Assembly: GCA_018894105.1 (NCBI GenBank)
Contig: CM032131.1
Coordinates: forward strand, 7,342,501 to 7,406,500
Direction: 5' to 3'
DNA from: Jacaranda mimosifolia
Lineage: Eukaryota > Streptophyta > Magnoliopsida > Lamiales > Bignoniaceae
DNA length: 64,000 nt
In this document: positions 11,167 through 21,994 of the stretch, piece after piece
Position numbering within the stretch: the first letter of the stretch is position 1
Layout of the letters: each line of letters starts with the position of its first letter
The notes under the pieces: generated by a model
What the model saw: only the letters and a program-made list of their open reading frames with translations
Told to the model about the DNA's origin: nothing
Database searches by the model: none
Program-made: the position numbers and the translations under genes

Positions 11167-14100
11167 TGTAGCACCCCACTCAGGATAATTCCTAAGCTGA
11201 GATGTCACCCGTTCAGTCTTAAATTTAACTCATAAAACAATCAATAGGCCCATAGAAACTTTTCAAAACTTATCATAGATAGTAACGAGCTTCCACCTAA
11301 ACAGTCCTGAACAAAAGTACAATATACATGCCATAGATGATTCCATAACATTCAACATAATATATACAAACTACCGATATTTGATTCAGATCTAACATAT
11401 CACAACATCTCTAAGTTATACAAAATGTCCAAGGGTACCCATAAGCGTTTACAAACATCTTTTCTATTACAAAATGTGTTTGCCGATCAAAGCCTGGAGT
11501 CCAAGCTCATCACTCAGTCCTGTCTAAGAAAATCAAGATAACACAAACGGGTAAGTCCAAAGGACTTAGTGAGGGATAATCGTAATCATAAGCAGTAAAG
11601 ATCTGTCAAGGAAGAATCTACTCAATATATCATAATTTAACAGTCAGAACAAGAACATATCAGATACAAATAATAGTTTTAGCAAATAGAAATATCTCAT
11701 TCCTTATTGCTCCATAAACAGTTTACAAACAATTGGATACAGTCGAAACAAAATAATCTTGAGTAACATATGCCGTCCAATGAATCAGAATAGGATAGGC
11801 ATATCAGATTCTCCTTATTCCAGCTAGTCAGTGAGCCAGTCAGTCAGTCAATCAATCAATCAGTCAGTCTTACCCAAGCGTGATAGCCTAGTACAAACTT
11901 ACCGAAGCATGACGGCTTGGTATAAACTTACAGGATACAGTCAAAGTAGAACCGACCCAAATAACAGATACAACCAACAGATCAGAACAAGATATGTATA
12001 CTAGATGTTCCTTATTGTAGTCAAACCGAACTTACCCAAGCATGACAGCTTGGTACAAACTTAACTAAGCATGATGACTTGGTACAAACATACCTAGTCA
12101 TGACGGCTTGGTACATAGCTTACCCAAGCATGACAGCTTGGTACATAACTTAACCAAACTTACCCAAGCATTTCGCTAGGATTGGCACTCGGCCCAAACG
12201 TATCTCCGTACATATAACAAATATCAATCAACTGGATTTGCTGATGAGGCAACATTACAACGTACAACAGTCCAAATTTGCCAACATGGCTAATTATTAA
12301 CTTACAGAACATGCTCAAATAACTGAACAAGATTAAACATATAACAGGCAGGACGAGTTCAAACCAATCGAGACAGTATGCGTTCTTGGCGCCAAAACAG
12401 AAATACTAAGTTTGTATCAGAACAAAATTCAGAAAACAACCCTCACAGGGTATACCAATCAGTTAACAGATAACAAGCAAGATTCTGAATAATTCACATA
12501 TTTCAATAAACAAGATATAGTATAGTACAGAAACCAATGTAACTCATACAGGGGTTTAACACAATGACAGATAGGCGTAAAGTGCCAGATTGGCGGACCC
12601 TCACATAAGTAGTCTTAGAAACCTGCAATCACCGACTATTGGTTTGCGGGACCCACTTCCTTGTCACCTAACCAAAAGATTAAATCCACAGTCAAAGTCC
12701 TTATTCAACCTTAAAATTACAATCATACAAATAACGTCTAAAATCGATACTTAATCGGCTAAATCGATAGTTAAGGGGTTCGATTGACATTCTCGATAAA
12801 GAAGATGCTAAACACACTAGTCTCGATAAAAAGGATATATCAGGTCCTTAATCACATAATTATCCTTGTAATATTGCGCTAAGTCAATAATAACAGTCCA
12901 ATTATCCTCAATAACCCAATTTTATTACTCAGGTCTCAATTCACAAAACTAGGGTTTTCTCTTCCGATTAACTCAATTAATCCCAAAATTATTATAAAAT
13001 AATGCAAATCCAGTTCGACTAAGTTACAAAATTTCACATGCATGGTCCATGTATATCCAAAACCTATATCAAATCCTTCATCTCTTGACATAGTACAAGT
13101 ATTATCAAGAATTAACAATACAAGGTCAGATCTCAATTCCAATCCTTACCCAAAATGTCTCAATCAGAGCTTCAAAATCACAAACCAACAACACTAGCGT
13201 GATCCCCATGTTGAGGAGAGGAAACTACCTCAACGGCACCGTCGGCTGCTATTTGCCACCGCTGGAACTTGTTGGCACCACCATCAATCGAAGCCTTTCA
13301 GCTCAACAAACATAATGCCCAGGTTAATTTTAAATTTTGCCGTTGAATTAGAGGTCAATTGCAGCACTAAAGTCGCTGCAACATCACTCACTGCCGCATA
13401 TCACCATGTCTAATTCTCCTCCACCACAGCACCAAACTTCAATCCAAGACCACCGTTATGATCCTTAAGCTAAGCCCAACAAAACCCACCATTGGTCACC
13501 ACAAACAGCCGCCGGAAAAGTGAGGCCCGTCACCCCCTACTGTGAGCTCGCCTCAGTCTTCGGTTTCACGGCATGCTACCGACTGAAATGCTTTGCATGT
13601 GGTATGGTTGAGGTCTTAGGAGTGAGGGGAAGAGGTTGGGTGGCTTGGTTTTCTGAAATGGCCTTTCACTAGAGGAGTTCGTCCGAGAGGTGAGAAAGAG
13701 GACTTCGATGAGGAAATGAGAAAATAGGGAGGGGGGGAGCAGAAGCTATATGAATAATAATTTTTTGGAAATCTCAATTCGACCCCCAAGAATTCTGTCC
13801 AGACTCCAATTAAGTCCTCTGGGTTTTTTCCAACTTCAATTTCAGTCCCCAACCTTTTTAGTGCATAACATTCACCCATTTTACCTAGAATATTCTCATT
13901 TTGACCCACAAAGTTTTCCAAATGTTGGTCAATCAAATCTTCTCAAATAGTGATTTGACCCCAAAAATTTTAATTTCCAAGCAATTAAGTCCTTATATTT
14001 TTTTCAAGCCCTAAAACCCGAACAACCAATATCTTGATTTCTAAATTCTTATTTTTCAAAAATACTGAATTCAGAAGTGCTAAACTTTTTTAATCAAAAC

Positions 14101-16801
14101 TGATAAAAAAGAAAAAAGACATAGCAAACTTGCAACAAAGTAGATAAGGATAAAATTTTCAGCATTTTTAGTCCTTGTAGAACACCTAATTTACTAAGTC
14201 TTCTTCTCCACATCACTTTCAAAGCACTTTTTCCTTTCTACAATACACATCAAATCTTCAAATTTTCAGTAAAATAATTTTCCTTAGAAAGTTCTCAACC
14301 CATTCTTCTCCATTGAAGAAATCGCAAACGGTAGGGCAAGAAAAGGATTGTCAAGAAATCTCAATGCCGTTGACTATTGTTCTTCCTTCTTCGTAGGTAT
14401 GATGCCCATATTTAAATTATGATATAAGCATAAGTTTTTGTTGAACTATATGTCATATTATTTGTATTTTGTATGCATTTGATATTTGCGAAGTTTAATA
14501 ATTGATGTTGTTATTTTGATTTTCAAATTCTAGGATTAGAAGTTTTACATCAGTTCATGGGTCAAATTTTGGTAATTTTGTGTCAAAATTTTTTTGTAAC
14601 AAACTAAACGTGTTTAGAACATATTTGCAAATTTCACATTTAAATAATTTTTCTTGAATTTTATAAAAATCTTGAAAGTTTCTTGCCAGATTGAGTGACG
14701 AGTCTAAATAGTTTCTTTTTAAAAGTTTATTTGCCCATTGAAACAAAATAATTTTTAATTGAAAGTTTTTATTATGAAACTTTGATGTGTTTAGGATATT
14801 ATTGTAAAATTTTAAAATATCATACCTTATAGTTATTTTTCTAGAAATCTTCAAGTATGACTGCCTCAATGCCAGTTGAGTTGGATCACTATCTTGAAAT
14901 TGAGGGATTTGCTACGTATGATAATTGAAGTATCTTAATTTATTAATTTTTGTAAAATAATTTCAAACTTGTCTAGATTAATCCAGTAATATTAGAATCG
15001 AAAATTTTTATTTTATTTATGAAATACATTGATGTGTCATGTCAGAAATCTTCTATCAAAAATGCCCATTTTTTTTCATGAGAATATTTTTAATGCATTT
15101 TTTTCTTAGTTTGAAATTGAATTTGGAAAAGCTTCCAAAAGATAAATTATAGATATATCTCTTAGGTTTTTACAAGATTTTGAATCACCTTCTTCTGAGG
15201 CCTATAGTAAAAGTTATCGTTTAAATACAACCAAGTATTACATAGGAAAATTTCCTAAAAACCTAATTTTGCACCCCTACTACCTTGTGAACTCGATTTT
15301 CTCCCTCATATTAGCTAATTTAGACTGTGTCATAAACATAAAAGTTTTAGTACTCTTTCTTGACTTGCTAATGCTACAAGAATCGAGCCAATCGGATATC
15401 TAGAAAAAAAATTATGAGCGGGTCAACAAAGTACATGTGAAAGAACAAATTCTTTTTAAGTTTTGCAAGTATGTATGTACTAGGCTAATGACATAGAGAA
15501 ACTTTTTGTTAGTATTAGTTTTAGAGTTTCATTGATCATTGTCTTAATTTTTTTGGATGAATTTGAGATTTGAATTCATAGATCAAATCAGAATGTTAAT
15601 TGAATTCAATACTACTTTTATGTCAATAGGTGTCTTGGGACTTAAGCTATTAGGGTCAGCCTTTGATCCTATTGATGAGTACAATGATTGCCCAAACCTA
15701 TAAATACTATATAATATTATGTGTCAAAACCCAGAAGGATATATGTTATAGCATAATTTGCTCGTCACTTGTTTTCAGCTTACACTGCACTATAATTATG
15801 TTCTACTGTGCGTAAAAATTATCTTATTTTGTTTCATGATACAAGAAAAATGTTCTTTTATGGTTTTATTTTTATTTAATAATGTCTTTAGACTAGCAGT
15901 TAGATATAATGATCAACACTGATGACTGAATTTACTATTACTGCAACTGTTACTGTTAGTTGGATCCAACTTGGTCTGTGTGTGTGAGGGACTTCACTGG
16001 GCAGCAGCGGGCTTGCCGCTTGAACACCAAGCCCTCATGGCCTATCCCCCCAGTGCACAACAGAAGCCATTTGTGGCTAAGGTGGGTCGTGGGATTTCCC
16101 AAGGACCTAGGCTCAGGCGGCACTTGATAAGGTCGCACCTTGCCCAGAGTGATAAGGGACTGTTGCGGTGGGAGTCATAAAGTTGACTGGCTACAACAAA
16201 TACTGGTTTGATCATCACATTTAATTGTTAGCTTACTAAAAAATGTTTATTGTTATATTTCATTTTACTACTGTATAGCATAACTGCTTTTAACTGTCTT
16301 CACAAATGTTTATAATTGTTTTTGATTGTTCTTTAAGTGTTTATGATTGTTTCTCACTATTTTTCTCAAATATTTATCACTGAGCATCTTTTGATTATGA
16401 TATATTGTTGAACTCACATTGCACACACTTGGTATTCACTAAATCCTTTACTCACACTCTATTTTTCTTTCCTTCCTTTTGGCAGACCTAGACCCCAACC
16501 CAAGTGAGGAGGTGGACCCACTATCGATAAGAATTAGAATTGAAGTGTTATTTTGGAATTTTTTTTCCAGTAGTTTTAGTATCATTACTATGTTGGTTTA
16601 TTAGTTTCCTTTCTTGTAGTGAAATTCTAACTGAAGACAGAGGATTAGCTATTTTAAGTTTACTATGTTTGAGATTTATTTTCGCTACTAGGAGTATTCA
16701 AAGTTTTATTTATGATCATGATTTTGATTGTCGACCTATGTATTAGGACTAAATTTCACATATCGAGATTAGACCTTATGGTTCAATTTTAGGGCATGGC
16801 A
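11167..16801 (+). mobile_element. Probable relic of a very long LTR or large non-autonomous LTR element
   Basis: The stretch starts TGTAGCACCCCACTC and a matching CA-type end (GGGCATGGCA) occurs at 16792-16801. Inside are features common in long plant LTRs: degenerate tandem repeats (11870-12175), G+C-rich stretches (13190-13620 and 15960-16180), a TTCTTCGTAGGTA segment near 14388, and GGCAGACCTAGACC near 16483. No gag or pol frame is visible. The 5-bp flanks (CTTTT and ATGAC) do not match, so this may be a solo LTR with lost duplication, or several older repeats. Family and exact limits are uncertain. Confidence 0.35.
11870..12175. repeat. Imperfect ~31-bp tandem repeats
   Basis: The core ACCCAAGCATGACAGCTTGG followed by TACAAACTT recurs with changes near 11872, 11900, 12030, 12063, 12092, 12121 and 12151. 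Copies are separated by about 29-31 bp in the second half, with a longer gap containing GTCAAAG between the second and third copies. A short GTCA/ATCA tetranucleotide run (about 11827-11868) lies just upstream. There is no coding frame through the repeats. Confidence 0.7.
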
Positions 16802-16904
16802 ATGACGGTGCGCACATCATGTGCTTAATAGCGATTGAACAATTACGTTTATATGATGTTTAAAGTATGACAAGCGTATATTGAGTGAAAATTCTATTGG
16901 TATG

Positions 16905-17098
16905 TGTAATACCTTATTTCACATAAATTAAATACTAAAAGAATGACTACCATATAAGTTTTGGCCAAAGAATTCATGTGCATCAATTGGATATCCCTTT
17001 TGGACGAATTGATCTATCATAGCGCAATTTTAGGATGCACTCGATGGCTTTGGAGGTACTTCTCGCATCTAACGGGCTTATGGAACCGAGATGCGACA
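16905..17098 (+). repeat. TRIM LTR 1
   Basis: A 194-bp repeat starting TGTAATACC and ending GCGACA. It aligns over its whole length with 17329-17518 but with many substitutions, so the insertion is not recent. Confidence 0.7.
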
Positions 17099-17101
17099 AA
17101 A

Positions 17102-17113
17102 TGGTATCGGAGC
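17102..17113 (+). other. Primer binding site of TRIM (initiator Met tRNA)
   Basis: TGGTATCGGAGC begins three bases after LTR 1. It differs at one position from the canonical plant initiator-Met complement TGGTATCAGAGC, which occurs unchanged after the second LTR at 17522-17533. Confidence 0.7.
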
Positions 17114-17328
17114 TAATCACCAGTTGGAATATAATGAGCTAACTGCTATGCGGGACAAAATGCTATGCGTATGGGGGCCACCTCTTGAACTTGCGAGACA
17201 AAGTGCCACACATGCAAGAGCTACCTCTTGAACTCATAGGAGCCACATCTAGAATCCCAACACTTGTGACTGATCTTGAATATGTGTCATGCCGCAGCGA
17301 GGACATCGCGTTCCAAAGGAGGGATGAT

Positions 17329-17518
17329 TGTAATGCCCCATCCCACATAGACTAAATATTTAAAGAATGACTACCATATAAGTTATGGTCAAAGAACTCA
17401 TGTGCATTCATCGGATATCCTTTTTGGGCAAGTTGATGATAACTTAATTTCAGGATGCATTCAGTGGGTTTGGAGGCAATTCTCGCATTCAACGGGTTCA
17501 TGGACTTGGGCCGTGACA
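17329..17518 (+). repeat. TRIM LTR 2
   Basis: A 190-bp repeat starting TGTAATGCCCC and ending CGTGACA, preceded by a purine-rich tract and followed by a perfect initiator-Met primer binding site. A middle LTR with its own functional-looking PBS means at least two internal units are arranged in tandem. Confidence 0.7.
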
Positions 17519-17697
17519 AAATGGTATCAGAGCTAATTACCAATCGAAATATAAGGAATTAAATGCTTTGTGGGACAAAATGCTATGTGTGCGGGAGCCA
17601 CCTCTTGAACTTGTAGGAGGCACCTTTAGAATTCCAACACTTGTTGATTGATCTTGAACTATGTCACTCATGATGAAGACGTTGCATTTTGAAGGAG

Positions 17698-17836
<139 letters not shown>

Positions 17837-17837
17837 T

Positions 17838-19540
17838 GGATTCATTAATTCAATTAAGTGATGACAATTAGTGGATTTTTATTCTTCAAATTATGGTTAT
17901 TTATTATAAGTTTCAAGAGGAATATGAAGTGGTATAACTTAAGAATGTGAAGAAATGTCATCTTTACTTGAGAACATGAAATGATAATATATTAATTTAA
18001 GAAATGTAGAGGTGTATTTTATTTAAGAATGAGGAATAGTGGTGTATTAATCATTTAATAGTGGTATCTTTACTTGAAAATATGGAGCATTAGTATATTT
18101 ATTCAAGAATATGTAGAGGTGAAACTTACTTAAGAATGACAAATAGTGGGTATTAATCATGTAATAGTGGTGTCTTTAGTTGGGAATATGGAGTGATAGC
18201 ATATTTATTCAAGAATATGTAGAGGTGAATTTTATTTAAGAATGAGGAGTAATGGTGCATTATTCATTTATAGTGGGAATTAATTTTTGAATTACATGGC
18301 TATATATGTTGAAACTATATGAGAACATACTTACCTTGTGAGATGAGAAAATATTATAAGAAGAGGAGAGGGGGGATTTCAAACTGGTATTTCTACGTAA
18401 CTTTATAAGAATTTACAGGGTGAGTATTTTACTTATGTTTAAGTTTAAGATATTCTTTAGTATGGGGGTTAATTTACATTACAATCCTTAACATGTGTAA
18501 ATATGTTTTGCATCACCGTATTGACTGTAATAATTTTGCTATGTGATGTAAAATCTATGTGATATGAAACCTTTGTTATATGCCGACTCGAAACTAATTT
18601 CGAAAACTTTGTAAGTTTTGTTATAGTGGTGGACTGTCCACTAATTTTGAGGTTAAAGTAACATAGTAATTAGTCATTTGAAGTTATTTTGAACTATTGA
18701 ATATTTTGTATGTTAAACTTCAAATGTTGGATGCACTTCCGAACTCACTCTTTGCTGACATTTTCATATATGGAGGAGAATTAGCAAGATTAAGAGACAA
18801 GGAACAACTTTCTAGTTGTACTCTTTTTATTGATTTTATTTCTGTATAAAAATTATTTTATTTTATTGAGTATTGTAATGCCCAAAAATAACAACAACAA
18901 CAACAACAACAACAACAAGAATTGTAATTGATTCATTAATTCAATTAAGTGATGACAATTAGTGGATTTTTATTCTCGAAATTATGGTTATTTATTATAA
19001 GTTTCAAGGGGAATATGAAGTGGTGTAACTTAAGAATATGAAGAAATGGGATCTTTACTTGAAAACATGGAATGATAATATGTTAATTTAAAAATATGTA
19101 GAGGTGCATTTTATTTAAGAATAAGGAAAATTGGTGTGTTGATCAGCTAATATTGGTATCTTTACTTGGAAATATGGAGTGATAGCATATTTATTCTAGA
19201 ATATGTAGAGGTGAATTTTATTTAAGAATAAGGAGTAGTGGTTTATTATTCATGTATAGTGGGAATTAATTTGTGAGTTACAAAATTTTGATATTATATA
19301 TATATATATAGATATTGAAAATATGGGAGAACATACGTACCTTGTGGGATGAGAATATTAGAAGAGGAGAAAGTATTAGAGGAAGAAGAGCAAAGGAGGG
19401 ATTTTGAAGTGGTGTTTCTACTTAACTTTATAGGGATTTGCAAAGTGAGTATTTTAGTTATATTTAAGATTTAACATATTCTTTAATATGAGGGTTTACA
19501 TTACAATCCTTAATATTTGAAAATATATTTTGCATAACCA
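17838..19540. repeat. Pair of ~0.65-kb diverged direct repeats with unique spacer
   Basis: 17838-18512 and 18917-19540 align in the same orientation. Both begin GATTCATTAATTCAATTAAG, both carry TATGAAGTGGTRTAACTTAAG, and both end near TTACATTACAATCCTTAA. The second copy is preceded by TGTAATGCCCAAAAATAAC and an (AAC)n run (18873-18916), a start that looks like an LTR end; the first copy is preceded by the AAT/ATT microsatellite at the equivalent place. The spacer (18513-18872) has no recognisable gene. The simplest reading is two LTRs or tandem copies of one non-autonomous element. No PBS was found after the first copy. Confidence 0.5.
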
Positions 19541-20261
19541 TGTATATTTATAGTATATGTGCTTTGAGGCGACGACTCCTAAAGGAAGTGATGGAATGAG
19601 CCTCTATTTTGTCATTGACTGAACCATTTTTTTCTTTTTGCACCCCTTAGAATTTTGGATCATGTCTTGAGGTGTAAGTTTGATAATGCTATTTTAGCAT
19701 ATTATATAGTAGTAATGGAAGATTTGGCATGTCGGAACATGCTTGAGAAAGCTATCAAGATCAAGTTAACATCTTTATTGATAATTAAGATCAAGCTAAT
19801 TAATTGGCATAAGATGTCGAAAAAAAATAAGTTGGTAAAGCATTTGTGTTGTATATATGGTTCATTGCTTGGGTGGTTATACTGAATTTGTATTTGATGG
19901 TCATGAATGTTGATGCATATTTGAAAAAGGGATGGGCATGAGATTGAGAAATATTCTGAATATAAGATTCGAAGAGATTTAGCCAAATATATGTAAGTAA
20001 GAGATGCCATGTATTTGACCAAGTGTTTTGACTTAGGGCCTTATAGACATATGTATTTAAATTAACTCTAATCATATTTGTGTGAAATTAGATTTCTTAT
20101 TAGATTAAGACTCTTACTTGTATATGAAAATTTAATACACTCTTTAGATTGGGACTTTATTTTGTGTAGGAAAACTTTTTATGTAACTCTCCTTAATTTA
20201 TATGAGAAGGTTTAAGTAAAATAAGATAATTTCCTGATCAAATAAAAGAGTTATCCTCTTA
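19541..20261. other. Intergenic, no gene recognised
   Basis: AT-rich sequence between the direct repeats and the copia insertion. Short overlapping open frames at 19655-19885 (plus) and 19702-20075 (minus) show no domain or codon pattern that I recognise. It is the insertion target of the copia element: the 5-bp target AATAC is at 20262-20266. Confidence 0.5.
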
Positions 20262-20599
20262 AATACTGATGTAATTGGCACATTGCGCATTTACATGGTT
20301 AATTATTAATTGGATGGATGCCAATTATGGTTGGAATCCAATAGATAATTAAAGTATTGATTTTGGTGAAATAGAGGAAGGGAAAAAGGTTAAGTATTAT
20401 AAGTTGATTTGTCCCACATTGTAAGTTTGAGAGAGTGGAGACCTTCTTGTGACTTATAAAACCAAGTGGAGGAGTTGAAGGGTCTTTTACCCTTCACTTG
20501 TCCCACATTGGTTTTGTAAACTAGTGTGGAGTAGTTTATATTGAACTCAAGTAAGAATGCTTGATAAAGTGTTTTTTAAGGGGTTCATATAAGTGGACC

Positions 20600-20668
20600 A
20601 CACGCGCGCCGCCGCTGCCGCCCGGCCCGGCTCCGAATCCGGGGCGCGGGCGCGGGCGCGGGGGGCGA
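20600..20668. repeat. G+C-rich patch in the copia LTR
   Basis: About 70 bp made almost only of G and C, with GCGGGC repeated, set in AT-rich DNA. The matching part of the 3' LTR (26876-26942) has several substitutions and small indels although the rest of the LTRs is nearly identical. Confidence 0.75.
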
Positions 20669-20843
20669 ATGTCTCAGTCTCAGTCTTATCTTTTTGGACG
20701 AAATTCAATTAATAATTATTTAAATTTTGAATTTTAAAATTGAAAATACTTAACCGGATAGGGATAATCGGATAAGGGCTGACTTGGTCAAGACCCGTTG
20801 GAGATTACCCTGATATGTGGGATTTGACCGAGATGCTGGTGGA

Positions 20844-20939
20844 GACGTGGGACACGTGGCGTGAGGCTGTGAACGTGTGTGACGTGTGAGGGCCAAGTGG
20901 CAGAACGCCATTGGCTGCTAGTGGACGTGTGACGTGTGT
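20844..20939 (+). promoter_or_regulatory. Cluster of six ACGT cores including a G-box in LTR U3
   Basis: ACGT occurs at 20845, 20854 (within CACGTGG, a G-box/ABRE-like site), 20873, 20882, 20925 and 20932, all within about 92 bp. The cluster lies about 80-175 bp upstream of the TATA box at 21019. Such clusters bind plant bZIP/bHLH factors and often give ABA-, stress- or light-responsive promoters; that response here is inference. The 3' LTR keeps the cluster at about 27119-27214. Confidence 0.55.
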
Positions 20940-21018
20940 GGTTGATGTGGCGGAATGCTATTCGCTGGGGTGACGCGTTAGAGGCCATTAACTGGCAAAC
21001 TCTAACCCTAATCCCGCC

Positions 21019-21027
21019 TATAAATAG
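21019..21027 (+). promoter_or_regulatory. LTR TATA box
   Basis: TATAAATAG follows a CTAACCCTAATCC stretch, and the start of R would be about 30 bp downstream. The same box is at 27294-27302 in the 3' LTR, where it could drive read-out transcription into the flank. Confidence 0.7.
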
Positions 21028-21567
21028 TGTGCCTCTGGCAGTCTTGAAAATACACAACATTCGCCATCATTCTCCTGATTCTACACTGTTCACGTTTACG
21101 CACACCGCTGCAGTTCTTGATCCCGTTCTCATAAATTCCTTCCTTCCCTTCTCATATTCTGATATTCTCCCCACAAACATTCCCTTTCCCGAATCTTGAT
21201 ATACGACTGTCACATTCTGATCCGGGTAACTGAGTACTGTTCGAGGTGAACGAGACGGAGTGCACCTGATCGTTCTGGACCATCTCATCCTGGGAGGAGC
21301 TGCGCTGTACCCGCTGCACTGGTGAGTCGGGGCGCTCGTTTCTTCAAGGCAAACAGAATTTCTCTGTGATTTGGTCGCCCTATTAATTCTGTTACGATAC
21401 AGAATTCTTAAGATAAGTTTACTTTAAAATTCAGTATTTATATTAGATAAATCTGACAGCATGTTTTATTGTATTGTTGCCTCGGTTAATATATGAATTT
21501 TGGCTTTTCCTGAACTCGTATCTGTTTAATTGTATTAAATTCTGATTTGCCTTGAATTGACGCTTAT

Positions 21568-21701
21568 TCTGATCACGTATATTTTATGTTAAAATTCTGA
21601 TAACGCATGCTGTATGTTTAAATTCTGATCACGCATGTTATATGTTTAAATTTGATTACGCATGCTATATGTTTGAATTCTGATAACACATGCTTTATTT
21701 G
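21568..21701 (+). repeat. Short tandem repeats (~25-28 bp) in LTR R-U5
   Basis: Five imperfect units starting near 21568, 21593, 21621, 21649 and 21676 follow the pattern AATTCTGATAACGCATGC then TRTATGTTTA. The same array is in the 3' LTR (about 27842-27978), so it predates this insertion. Confidence 0.75.
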
Positions 21702-21994
21702 AATTTCATATTGATAAAAACGCACGTATTACTCTACTGTGATTATCTGTTTCATTCTGATAATCTGTTTTGCAATATTTATTTATTGCTTTGGATTACT
21801 ACATGTTGTTTTGAATCCTGGAATCAACAATCTTGAAGAAACGATTTATTTCGTGTGTTTATCATCTGTTGAAATTCTGCTTAGAGATCCTATCTAGGAA
21901 TCTTGCCTGATTTTTCTGAGTAGATATCCTATCTAGGAATCTTACCCTGCATATCTTGCCTAGATATTCTGTTATAGGAATTTAATCTTCTGTG

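Larger units (their letters stand above)
16905..17696 (+). mobile_element. TRIM (miniature LTR retrotransposon), tandem LTR-internal-LTR-internal
   Basis: Two ~190-bp direct repeats (16905-17098 and 17329-17518) begin TGTAAT and end GACA. Each is followed at the same distance by an initiator-Met tRNA primer binding site (TGGTATCGGAGC at 17102-17113, TGGTATCAGAGC at 17522-17533). Then comes a short internal region sharing GGGACAAAATGCTATG and CCACCTCTTGAACTT. A purine tract (AAAGGAGGGATGAT, 17315-17328) precedes the second LTR. The second internal region ends in GAAGGAGAT and then meets the AAT microsatellite where a third LTR would be expected. There is no coding capacity, as expected for a TRIM, which depends on enzymes from autonomous elements. 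Confidence 0.75.
20267..21829 (+). repeat. 5' LTR of the copia element
   Basis: A 1,563-bp LTR starting TGATGTAATTGG and ending GGAATCAACA. The 3' LTR starts TGTTGTAATTGG, so the third base differs. It carries a G+C-rich patch (20600-20668), a cluster of ACGT cores (20844-20939), a TATA box (21019-21027) and short tandem repeats (21568-21701). Confidence 0.95.

Noticed and set aside
15956..16180. Overlapping open frames in a G+C-richer stretch
   Set aside because: No domain, no splice context, and located within a repeat-like segment; treated as part of the long-LTR relic.
19655..20075. Overlapping ~76-106 codon frames on both strands
   Set aside because: No similarity or codon structure; AT-rich chance frames next to the copia insertion.
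21003..21013. CTAACCCTAATCC next to the LTR TATA box as a telomeric repeat trace
   Set aside because: Only about one and a half telomere-like units; at most a telo-box promoter motif.
20788..21288. Open frames on both strands inside the copia LTR (repeated at 27025-27563)
   Set aside because: They are duplicated because the LTR is duplicated, overlap promoter motifs, and encode nothing recognisable.
21992..21994. Copia polyprotein start at 21992
   Set aside because: This codon is GTG; the first ATG is 21995.
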